Origin: DATHKG01 sp035489435
GTDB lineage: Bacteria > Bacteroidota > Bacteroidia > Chitinophagales > Chitinophagaceae
Direction: 5' to 3' (one strand)
Assembly: GCA_035489435.1 (NCBI GenBank)
Contig: DATHKG010000094.1
DNA length: 64,000 bases
In this document: positions 43,024 to 50,537 of the stretch, one piece after another
Position numbering within the stretch: position 1 is the stretch's first letter
Layout of the letters: every line of letters begins with the position of its first letter
The notes under the pieces: generated by a model
The model's input: the letters and a program-made list of their open reading frames with translations, nothing else
Told to the model about the DNA's origin: nothing
Database searches by the model: none
Made by a program: the position numbers and the translations under genes

Positions 43024-44319
43024 ATGAAAAAAACTTCAAACATTCTTGCCAGTAGCATGCTCAGTAGTGCACTGGCTTTTCAAGGTACAATCGGCAACGC
43101 CCAGGGCGTATCACATACGAGTATGCCTTCTGTGGAGACTATCCGTCCCTTTCATGTCGAGATACCGAAAACAGACCTAAAGGATCTTCGGAGGCGTATT
43201 CAAACTACACGATGGCCCGACAAAGAAACTGTAGCTGATCAATCGCAGGGAGTACAGCTGGCCAAGCTCCAGGAACTGGTACGCTATTGGGGAAACGAAT
43301 ACGACTGGCGCAAAGGTGAAGCAAAACTCAATGCTTTCCCCCAGTTCATGACAAAGATTGATGGGGTGGATATTCACTTCATACATGTTAAGTCGCGCCA
43401 TGCTAATGCACTGCCACTGATCATAACCCACGGCTGGCCTGGCTCGGTTTTCGAGCAAATCAAGCTCATTGATCCCCTGACAGATCCAGTTAAATATGGC
43501 GGTAGTGCAGAAGACGCCTTCGATGTTGTGATCCCATCCCTTCCGGGTTTTGGATTCTCAGGCCGGCCAATCGAGGCAGGCTGGGGTCTTGAACGTATTG
43601 GCCGTACCTGGGATGTTCTTATGAAGCGCATTGGTTATTCACGTTATGTTGCACAAGGCGGCGACTGGGGTGCGGGGGTTGTAGAGGCGATGGGTCGTCA
43701 GGCTCCGGCCGGATTACTTGGTATCCATACAAACTTACCGGCAGCAATAACCAACGAAGTCGGTGCGGTTCTCGGTGGTGCACCCGTTCCTGCGGAGTTC
43801 ACAGAGAAAGAACGCGCAGCTATTGGTGACCTCGGAAATTTTCTCCAAAACGGTGGCTTATCCTACCTGGTGATGATGGGCGCGCGGCCGCAGGCTGTTG
43901 GCTACGGACTTACTGACTCACCAGCCGGGCTCGCAGGATGGATGCTGGTACATGGTGGTTTCGATAAATGGACATTTGGCAAGGATCCTAAGCAATCCCC
44001 TTCGATCGATGATGTGCTCGACAATTTTTCATTGTATTGGCTCACGAACACCCTGGCTTCATCATCAAGAATATACTGGGAAAATCGCGGCAAAAACTTA
44101 ATAAGCGCAGCTGATCAAAAAACAAACGAGATCAGGATACCAGTTGCGATCACCGTTTTTCCTGATGAGGTTATCCGGGCACAGGAGTCATGGGCAAGGA
44201 AGGCTTTTCCCAATCTCATTTACTTTCGCGAAGCCGAACGTGGTGGCCACTTTGCAATGTGGGAGTACCCGGATCTTTTTGCTTCAGAATTACGTGCTGC
44301 GTTTAAGTCTCTACGTTAG
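43024..44319 (+). CDS. Epoxide hydrolase-family alpha/beta hydrolase (copy 3, exported)
   Basis: 431 residues. Unlike copy 1, it has an N-terminal signal-like segment (MKKTSNILASSMLSSALAFQ) ending near GNAQG, so it is probably periplasmic. EHN domain (IRPFHVEIPKTDLKDLRRRI), oxyanion HGWPGS, nucleophile AQGGDWGAG, His in RGGHFAMWEYP. The lid region (GGAPVPAEFTEKERAAIGDL) differs from the other copies, hinting at a different substrate. Followed by an Ohr gene about 150 bases on. Confidence 0.9.
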   Translation: MKKTSNILASSMLSSALAFQGTIGNAQGVSHTSMPSVETIRPFHVEIPKTDLKDLRRRIQTTRWPDKETVADQSQGVQLAKLQELVRYWGNEYDWRKGEAKLNAFPQFMTKIDGVDIHFIHVKSRHANALPLIITHGWPGSVFEQIKLIDPLTDPVKYGGSAEDAFDVVIPSLPGFGFSGRPIEAGWGLERIGRTWDVLMKRIGYSRYVAQGGDWGAGVVEAMGRQAPAGLLGIHTNLPAAITNEVGAVLGGAPVPAEFTEKERAAIGDLGNFLQNGGLSYLVMMGARPQAVGYGLTDSPAGLAGWMLVHGGFDKWTFGKDPKQSPSIDDVLDNFSLYWLTNTLASSSRIYWENRGKNLISAADQKTNEIRIPVAITVFPDEVIRAQESWARKAFPNLIYFREAERGGHFAMWEYPDLFASELRAAFKSLR

Positions 44320-44472
44320 TACGATGATAGGGTGGAAGCATCATAAGTATTTACAAGGACAATAAACACAAAGGCTAATCCGTACCCTAAAAATTTTATT
44401 AACTGAGAAAATAAAGCAGTTAATCATCGCTTCAGACTTTATCATAAATATTAATCAATAAAAAATAACACA

Positions 44473-44901
44473 ATGGACACCGTTAAGCAATCAACCAAAG
44501 TATTATATACTGCAAAAACACATACAACCGGGGGGCGTGAAAATGGTGTTGCAAAAAGCTCAGATGGCAGCCTGGAAATTAAATTAGCACCTCCAGGCTC
44601 AGGTAAAAGCGGAACCAATCCTGAACAGTTATTTGCCGCCGGATGGTCGGCCTGTTTTGAAGGAGCAATGGATATTGCTGCACGCAAAATGCGGACAACA
44701 ATTCCAGTAGATACCGCAATTGATGCGGAGGTTGATCTCTGTTTAGAAAATGGAGGGTATGTGCTGCAGGCACGCCTCAATATAAGTCTGCCCGGGTTGG
44801 ATAGAGAAATAGCACAGCAAATTGTAGAAAAGGCACATCAAACATGTCCGTATTCAAAAGCGATTTCAGGGAACGTCAAGGTTGAGATTAACCTGGTGTA
44901 G
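44473..44901 (+). CDS. Organic hydroperoxide resistance protein (OsmC/Ohr family)
   Basis: 142 residues, full length for Ohr. Reduces organic hydroperoxides with two reactive cysteines: one in GWSACFEGAM (about 61), the other in KAHQTCPYSKAI (about 125). The N terminus VLYTAKTHTTGGRENGVAKS and the NPEQLFAAG helix are typical of Ohr rather than OsmC. Cytoplasmic. No MarR-type OhrR gene is adjacent. A terminator follows at once. Confidence 0.93.
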   Translation: MDTVKQSTKVLYTAKTHTTGGRENGVAKSSDGSLEIKLAPPGSGKSGTNPEQLFAAGWSACFEGAMDIAARKMRTTIPVDTAIDAEVDLCLENGGYVLQARLNISLPGLDREIAQQIVEKAHQTCPYSKAISGNVKVEINLV

Positions 44902-44907
44902 AATATT

Positions 44908-44938
44908 AACCGGGCATAAAAAAGTCCGGTTTTTTTTT
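44908..44938 (+). terminator. Rho-independent terminator after the Ohr gene
   Basis: AACCGG, loop, CCGGTT with an eight-T tail, starting 6 bases after the stop. Confidence 0.8.
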
Positions 44939-45083
44939 CGAAGTCTCAAATATAAAAATGTCGGGATTTAGGAAGTCTTAATCTGACGAAATAAAATTTC
45001 AATAATGGAAAATTTTAAACACCTGATCTCCGCTTTAAAGAAAATAAACTAATAAATATTTTTTCAGATCTTAATGAATAAAA

Positions 45084-45491
45084 ATGATAAAGTTTAAAGG
45101 TTTCATCAACTATGTTCTTGCGATAACTTTAGTCGCGGTTTCGATTCCGGGTTTAGGGTTGGCACAGCAACCCGGAATCAAACGTATCGACCTGCAGCGT
45201 TATGATCTTAGTGCTCCTGGCCGGGAGGTGGTGCAGGTTCGGGTTGACTTCGATGCAGGAACTGCGTTCGGCAAACACTCTCACCCTGGTGAAGAAATTA
45301 TATATGTTATTGAAGGCGTATTTGAATACCAGGTAGCGGGCAAGCCACCTGTGACACTTAAGGCGGGCGAAGTTTTATTTATTCCGGCTGGAACAATACA
45401 TTCTGCAAAGAACGTCGGCACAGGTAACGCGGCAGAGCTCGCTACTTATGTGGTAGAAAAAGGAAAGCCACTTTTAGTCATGACGAAATAA
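45084..45491 (+). CDS. Secreted cupin-domain protein
   Basis: 135 residues. The N-terminal signal peptide (FINYVLAITLVAVSIPGLGL) ends near AQQ. A single cupin barrel follows: GTAFGKHSHPGEEIIYVIEG (motif 1 with two His and a Glu) and AGEVLFIPAGTIHSAKNVG (motif 2 with His). It binds a metal, probably in the periplasm; the reaction is unknown. Monocistronic. Confidence 0.85.
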   Translation: MIKFKGFINYVLAITLVAVSIPGLGLAQQPGIKRIDLQRYDLSAPGREVVQVRVDFDAGTAFGKHSHPGEEIIYVIEGVFEYQVAGKPPVTLKAGEVLFIPAGTIHSAKNVGTGNAAELATYVVEKGKPLLVMTK

Positions 45492-45710
45492 TTAGCTAAT
45501 TTCAAACCAGGCCGGTTTCACATTTATATAGTCTCAGCAATGCAGTTGTATTCTCCTGTGTTGCTGTTTTTTTTGAATAGATCCTGAATAAATAAAGGGT
45601 CTGCGGTAGCTGCGCCTGTTTATCCACTTACAGGGAAGATAGTGTGCACAATAGCCGCGGCCTTTCGTAATTTCGTAATAACAGCATTAACCACCCGAAA
45701 TTATACTACG

Positions 45711-46289
45711 ATGAACGCAGCGGAAGTATTGAGATTGCATATTTCTAAAACCACAACCTTCCCAGGGGAACAATTCGAATATTTTTTTTCGCATTTCAAA
45801 CTTCTGTCTTTCACGAAAGGGCAGGCTCTTATATCCGAAGGTGATAAGGTGGATTATGAGTATTTTGTATTGAGCGGTTGCCTCAAATCATTTTATATAA
45901 ATGACGAGGCAAAAATGTTCATTCTTCAATTTGCAATGCCAACCTGGTGGACCTCCGATTATAATGCCCTATATAATGGCAACCGGGCAACGATTAATGT
46001 CGACTGTATTACTGATGCTGAAGTATTAGGTCTTTCCGGTATTGACCGGGAAAAATTGTGTAAAGAAATTCATGAAGCGGAATACTTCTTCAGATGGCGC
46101 ACCAATAAAGGTTTTGTGGCTTTACAGAAAAGGCTATTGTCATTTATGAACAGCGATGCGAAACATCGTTATGAAGAACTCATCCTTCTATACCCCGAAT
46201 TGTACAATATCGTTCCCAAACATCTGATCGCGGCTTACCTGGGGGTTTCCAGGGAAACGCTAAGCCGTCTTTATACTCCTGAAAAGTGA
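45711..46289 (+). CDS. Crp/Fnr-family transcription regulator
   Basis: 192 residues from ATG 45711 (MNAAEVLRLHISKTTTF). A longer frame from 45642 starts in poor sequence and is rejected. N-terminal cyclic-nucleotide-binding-like barrel (KGQALISEGDKVDYEYFVLS), C-terminal HTH HLIAAYLGVSRETLSRLYT. The Cys pattern of an Fnr iron-sulfur cluster is absent. Two GTGA-N6-TCAC palindromes begin at its stop codon, so it may control itself and the following genes. Confidence 0.88.
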   Translation: MNAAEVLRLHISKTTTFPGEQFEYFFSHFKLLSFTKGQALISEGDKVDYEYFVLSGCLKSFYINDEAKMFILQFAMPTWWTSDYNALYNGNRATINVDCITDAEVLGLSGIDREKLCKEIHEAEYFFRWRTNKGFVALQKRLLSFMNSDAKHRYEELILLYPELYNIVPKHLIAAYLGVSRETLSRLYTPEK

Positions 46290-46299
46290 CATAGATCAC
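46286..46299. promoter_or_regulatory. Crp/Fnr-type operator candidate 1
   Basis: GTGACATAGATCAC, a perfect GTGA-N6-TCAC palindrome overlapping the stop codon of the Crp-type gene. The centre is about 99 bases upstream of the YceI start. Confidence 0.6.
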
Positions 46300-46322
46300 A
46301 AAAGCAATCCTTCTTTTTAAAT

Positions 46323-46336
46323 GTGATATAGGTCAC
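46323..46336. promoter_or_regulatory. Crp/Fnr-type operator candidate 2
   Basis: GTGATATAGGTCAC, again GTGA-N6-TCAC, centred 37 bases after the first and about 61 before the YceI start: a classic activator position. Confidence 0.7.
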
Positions 46337-46390
46337 GTAATGACTCCTCATTTCCTATACATCTTTGTGATGTAATAAAAACATATTAAA

Positions 46391-46909
46391 ATGAAAAGGC
46401 AAAATTTTGAAATCGCAGTTGCTCAAAGCAACATTGAATGGACAGGCCGCAAAATAACCGGGGCCCATTTCGGAACAATATCCCTTAAACATGGCAAATT
46501 CACTGTAGATGACGGCAAACTAACTGGAGGCAGATTTATTATTGATATTGCTTCGATTAAAATTCTTGACCTGGCTGATCCGGGTACAAGTGCGCAGTTT
46601 GCGGATCACCTTGCCTCGGAAGACTTTTTTGGGACAGCGCAATATCCTGAAGCTACATTTGAAATTACGGAGGTAAACAACAATCACATCGAGGGAAATC
46701 TAACCATCAAAGGAATTACGCATCCAATTGGATTCGATGCCAGCGTTAACATCGGGGACGAAATCTTAAATGCCTCAGGTGTGATCGTGGTGGATCGTAC
46801 TAAATATGGTATAAAGTTTCGCTCAGGAAATTTCTTCAAAAACCTCGGAGATACGCTTATCTACAATGATTTTGATCTTAATGTAAACATCACCGCCAAA
46901 GCTGCATAG
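46391..46909 (+). CDS. YceI-family protein
   Basis: 172 residues, one YceI lipocalin-like barrel: IEWTGRKITGAHFGTISLKH, SEDFFGTAQYPEATFEI, GNLTIKGITHPIGFDASVNI, VDRTKYGIKFRSGNFFKNLG. The family binds isoprenoid-like lipids. No signal peptide, so this member is cytoplasmic. First gene of a tight plus-strand run (26, 4, 69 and 31-base gaps) downstream of the Crp-type operators. Confidence 0.92.
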   Translation: MKRQNFEIAVAQSNIEWTGRKITGAHFGTISLKHGKFTVDDGKLTGGRFIIDIASIKILDLADPGTSAQFADHLASEDFFGTAQYPEATFEITEVNNNHIEGNLTIKGITHPIGFDASVNIGDEILNASGVIVVDRTKYGIKFRSGNFFKNLGDTLIYNDFDLNVNITAKAA

Positions 46910-46935
46910 TCAGTTTTGGCTCAAAAATTAATACA

Positions 46936-47154
46936 ATGCCATACGTAAAAATTGAGTTGACCCGCGAAGGTGTTACCCGCGAACAAAAACAACAATTAAT
47001 AAAAGGAGTTACCGACCTGATCACGGACGTACTAAACAAAGATCCGCACCTGACGCATGTTGTTATACAAGAGATAAACCTGGATGATTGGGGCTATGCA
47101 GGAGAACAGGTATCTGTATTGCGTGAACATGGGATAACTGCTGATAAAAAATAA
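46936..47154 (+). CDS. 4-oxalocrotonate tautomerase-family protein
   Basis: 72 residues, full length. Pro is residue 2 (MPYVKIELTREGVTREQK), the catalytic base after removal of Met. Family members isomerise enol/keto acids in catabolic pathways; the substrate here is unknown. Sits between YceI and an SDR. Confidence 0.88.
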   Translation: MPYVKIELTREGVTREQKQQLIKGVTDLITDVLNKDPHLTHVVIQEINLDDWGYAGEQVSVLREHGITADKK

Positions 47155-47158
47155 TAAA

Positions 47159-47893
47159 ATGAAAAAGCAAACTATAATTATAACCGGGGCTTCTTCGGGA
47201 ATTGGTAAAGAAGTAGCAAAACATTTTCTTAAAAACGGCGATAATGTCGTGATAAATTCAACTACTGCGGAAAAGTTGGAAAAGGTATATTACGAACTGG
47301 GAGCAGGGCCAAACCTGGCCATGGTAGCGGGCGACATAAGAGACAGGAGCACCGGTGAACAGCTTATATCAATAGCAATTGAAAAATTCGGATCTGCCGA
47401 TGTTTTAGTTAATAATGCCGGCATATTTGAAACGAAACCCTTTCTTGAAGTGGACGAGGTTTACCTTGACCGCTTTTTGAACACAAATCTGAAAGGGACT
47501 TTCTTTACAACGCAGGCTGTCCTTCCCCAAATGATAAAACAGCAGGATGGAGTAGTCATTAATATTGGTACCCCTTTGGTTAACCAGGGTTTTGGTGGTA
47601 TTCCAATTACAGCGGCGATGTCAAGCAAGGGAGCTGTTCATTCCTTAACAATACAACTGGCAGCTGAGTTTGGCCGGGATAATATAAGGGTGAATACAAT
47701 TGCCCCGGGAACTATCCGCACGCCAATGCATGGTGTTGAAGTTGATAAGAGCGCCGGGCTGCATCTTGTTAATCGGGTAGGTGAAGTGGAAGATGTGGCC
47801 GAAATGGTCTTTGCTGTAGCAAAAAGCAGGTTCATAACCGGTGCTATTATAAATGTAGATGGTGGTTTGGCAGCCGGCTATAACCTTAATTGA
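47159..47893 (+). CDS. Short-chain dehydrogenase/reductase
   Basis: 244 residues. Rossmann motif TGASSGIGKEVAKHF (TGxxxGIG), NNAG motif, and VNTIAPGTIRTPMHG. The usual Tyr-x3-Lys is replaced: the segment reads ITAAMSSKGAVHSL, with Met in the Tyr position before Lys. This could impair catalysis or point to a non-classical reductase. Cytoplasmic, NAD(P)-dependent. It starts 4 bases after the tautomerase. Confidence 0.88.
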   Translation: MKKQTIIITGASSGIGKEVAKHFLKNGDNVVINSTTAEKLEKVYYELGAGPNLAMVAGDIRDRSTGEQLISIAIEKFGSADVLVNNAGIFETKPFLEVDEVYLDRFLNTNLKGTFFTTQAVLPQMIKQQDGVVINIGTPLVNQGFGGIPITAAMSSKGAVHSLTIQLAAEFGRDNIRVNTIAPGTIRTPMHGVEVDKSAGLHLVNRVGEVEDVAEMVFAVAKSRFITGAIINVDGGLAAGYNLN

Positions 47894-47962
47894 TATTTTC
47901 AAAACAGTCATTAATAGCTTTGCTGACTTCTATCGTGAGGAAGCAGGCAAAAAACACAAGAT

Positions 47963-48343
47963 ATGGAAACGATAGATACAAATTCAGCTGTCATTTCGCA
48001 GGTGCTGGAAGATTATTATTTCAAAGGAATTTATGAAGGCGATTTAGAATTGCTAACCCATATTTATTATCCCGGCACTTTGCTTTTTGGAGATGTGAAA
48101 GGTGAGCCATATTTCAGAACGCTTGACCAGTATTTCCATGCTGTTAAAAACCGGCAAAGTCCGAAAGATTCAGGAAAACCTTTTAAGGGAGAAATTATTT
48201 CCATCAGGATGGTAAACTCAATTGCAATTGCTGAACTAAAAGTCTCGATGTACGATTTTTACTATCATGAGTTCCTTTCTTTCCATAAGTTTGAGGGCAG
48301 GTGGGTGATAGTAAATAAAATGATGAGTGATTTAAATAAATGA
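47963..48343 (+). CDS. NTF2-like protein (putative lumazine-binding type)
   Basis: 126 residues, one alpha+beta cone fold: an N-terminal helix (AVISQVLEDYYFKGIYEGDL), LTHIYYPGTLLFG, and a final strand FEGRWVIVNKMMSDL. Often linked to oxidoreductases in Bacteroidota; no catalytic residues evident. Fourth gene of the run. Confidence 0.82.
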   Translation: METIDTNSAVISQVLEDYYFKGIYEGDLELLTHIYYPGTLLFGDVKGEPYFRTLDQYFHAVKNRQSPKDSGKPFKGEIISIRMVNSIAIAELKVSMYDFYYHEFLSFHKFEGRWVIVNKMMSDLNK

Positions 48344-48374
48344 TTTGTGATCTAAATTAATAACTTCAAAAATC

Positions 48375-49460
48375 ATGTGGTACAATACGAAGGTCACAAA
48401 ATTACTGGGTATCGATTACCCGATCCTGCAGGGTCCTTTTGGTGGCAATCTTTCTTCTGTCGAACTGGTGGCAACAGTATCGAACGCCGGGGGGCTGGGC
48501 GGCTATGGGGCTTATACTTTGAGTCCCGACGAAATTGTTGAACTAGATACCAGGATCAGGGCTTCAACCGATAAACCTTATAATATCAATCTATGGGTTT
48601 CGGATTCCGATACCCTGGATGGGACCGTAACCAATGATCAATACGAAGGAGTCAAAAAGATATTCGAACCCTATTTTGATCGGGCGGGTATTGAAATGCC
48701 TGGAAAACCGGGACCTTTCAGATCAAGATTCGAAAACCAGGTTCAGACAATATTGGATATTCGTCCCAGGCTATTCAGTTTTGTATTCGGTATACCATCC
48801 GCGGATATTTTGGAGCAATGCAGGAAATCTGGAATCAGAACAGCCGGGGCCGCTACAACCCTGGATGAAGCGATAGCCCTTGATGAAGCTGGTGTGGATA
48901 TGATCATTGCTTCCGGTTTTGAAGCCGGGGGGCATCGTCCATCATTTTTAGCAGCTGCAGAACAATCCACTATAGGTACTTTTGTGTTATTGCAATTGAT
49001 AAAAGATAAAGTGAAGACACCTGTTATAGCTGCAGGTGGTATAGCCAATGGCCGGGGTATAGCAGCTGCATTTACGCTGGGCGCCGATGCAGTCCAGGTA
49101 GGCACTGCTTTTTTAGCCTGCGATGAGTCCGGGGCCTTACCGGTACATAGGCGCATGTTGTTATCAGATGCTTCAAAATATACCAGCTTATCCCGGGTCT
49201 TTACTGGCAGGCTTGGCCGTGGCATCACAACAACTCTCGCTACTGACCTGGTTGGTAAAGAAAAACAATTATTACCTTTTCCCTTGCAGGCCAATTTTAT
49301 GTCATCCTTAAGGAAAGCCGCCATAGATCAACAGAATTGGAACATGATCCTTTTCTGGAGCGGACAGATCGCACCGATACTCCATCATACAAAAGCATGG
49401 GAACTGATGCAGTCGTTAATTGAAGAAACAACTGAAATTATTGATCGGCGAAACGAATAG
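48375..49460 (+). CDS. Nitronate monooxygenase (FMN-dependent)
   Basis: 361 residues, TIM-barrel. Opens TKLLGIDYPILQGPFGGNLS and has SNAGGLGGYGAY, the phosphate-binding AAGGIANGRGIAAAFTLGAD and QVGTAFLACDES. It oxidises alkyl nitronates or related carbanions using FMN and oxygen. Cytoplasmic. Last gene of the run; the neighbouring SDR and tautomerase suggest detoxification of small organics. Confidence 0.92.
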   Translation: MWYNTKVTKLLGIDYPILQGPFGGNLSSVELVATVSNAGGLGGYGAYTLSPDEIVELDTRIRASTDKPYNINLWVSDSDTLDGTVTNDQYEGVKKIFEPYFDRAGIEMPGKPGPFRSRFENQVQTILDIRPRLFSFVFGIPSADILEQCRKSGIRTAGAATTLDEAIALDEAGVDMIIASGFEAGGHRPSFLAAAEQSTIGTFVLLQLIKDKVKTPVIAAGGIANGRGIAAAFTLGADAVQVGTAFLACDESGALPVHRRMLLSDASKYTSLSRVFTGRLGRGITTTLATDLVGKEKQLLPFPLQANFMSSLRKAAIDQQNWNMILFWSGQIAPILHHTKAWELMQSLIEETTEIIDRRNE

Positions 49461-49603
49461 GCAATCGATTTGTACAGATCATTGCGTAGATTGTTGTTCG
49501 ACAATCTTAAGGTGGAGTTTCAGCAAGACACCGAAGGGGAAGTGATTCGCTTTTTCGAATTAGTAAAAATGGCAAAACAGCCTTACAAAATCAAAATAAG
49601 CAT

Positions 49604-49987
49604 ATGGCCACATACGCAAAATATAAGGTCAAAAAAATGAGTCCCCAACTGCTTGTAGCTGACATTAAGAATTCCATTGAATTTTATAAGAAAATCCTGA
49701 ATTTCGACCTGGATTTCCAATATGAACAATTTTATGCCGGGATGTCACAGGGCAATTGTTCGATTCATCTTAAATCTGGAAGTTCTTCAATAGAAGAAAG
49801 AAAAAACAGGAACAATAAGGAAGATCTTGACCTGGTATTTTCAGTTGATGGTATTGAAGATTTATATCAGGAACTTTCAAATAAGAACATAGAGATTCTC
49901 CAACCGCTACGCAACATGCCCTATGGAAAGGAGTTTTATATCGCTGACCCGGATGGTTATATTATTGGTTTTATAACAGAAGCTTAA
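49604..49987 (+). CDS. VOC (glyoxalase/bleomycin-resistance) family protein
   Basis: 127 residues (116 if starting at 49637, MSPQLLVADI). One vicinal-oxygen-chelate domain: LLVADIKNSIEFYKKILNFD, LDLVFSVDGIEDLYQEL, YGKEFYIADPDGYIIGF. Metal ligands are incomplete, so a binding or resistance role is possible. Followed by an SRPBCC gene 10 bases on. Confidence 0.85.
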   Translation: MATYAKYKVKKMSPQLLVADIKNSIEFYKKILNFDLDFQYEQFYAGMSQGNCSIHLKSGSSSIEERKNRNNKEDLDLVFSVDGIEDLYQELSNKNIEILQPLRNMPYGKEFYIADPDGYIIGFITEA

Positions 49988-49997
49988 ATTTAAAACT

Positions 49998-50429
49998 ATG
50001 AGTACTCAAAATTTAATTGCAGAAGCAGAAAGAACTATTGAAGTTTCTATTGACACTGTCTGGAAAGCACTGATTGACCCTGCCTTGATTAAAGACTATA
50101 TGTTTGGTACAACAGTCATTTCGGATTGGACAAAAGGAAGCTCCATAACATGGAAAGGAGAGATGAAGGGCAAAAAGTATGAAGACAAGGGGGAAATCCT
50201 TGAGGTTATTCCCGAAAAGGAATTAAAATACAGTCATTTTAGTCCATTATCGGGACAGCCTGACAAACCGGAAAACTATCATACTGTTGACATCACGCTG
50301 AAGGCTGAAAAAGATCAGACTGTTATAAAACTGACACAAGATAAAAATGGCTCCGAAAAAAGCAAAAAAGAAGCCGAACAAAATTGGAATTTGATGCTTG
50401 ACAGTCTAAAAAAGCTCCTGGAGAAGTAG
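49998..50429 (+). CDS. SRPBCC (AHSA1-type) domain protein
   Basis: 143 residues. IEVSIDTVWKALIDPALIKDY then TTVISDWTKGSSITWKGEMK, a C-terminal helix NWNLMLDSLKKLLEK. Typical of AHSA1/START-like ligand-binding proteins. Likely co-transcribed with the VOC gene. Confidence 0.9.
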   Translation: MSTQNLIAEAERTIEVSIDTVWKALIDPALIKDYMFGTTVISDWTKGSSITWKGEMKGKKYEDKGEILEVIPEKELKYSHFSPLSGQPDKPENYHTVDITLKAEKDQTVIKLTQDKNGSEKSKKEAEQNWNLMLDSLKKLLEK

Positions 50430-50537
50430 ATCATCGTAGTTTGTCAAGGATTATTATAATCTGGTGTAAAGAATTCATCATTTCTTTTAAGTTTTGACAA
50501 ATTTATATTTAGTACGGATTGATACTAATTATAAACT

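Noticed and set aside
49473..49603. Remnant coding stretch FDNLKVEFQQDTEGEVIRFF before the VOC gene
   Set aside because: It resembles the tail of a serine-hydrolase-type protein, but is too short and isolated to assign.
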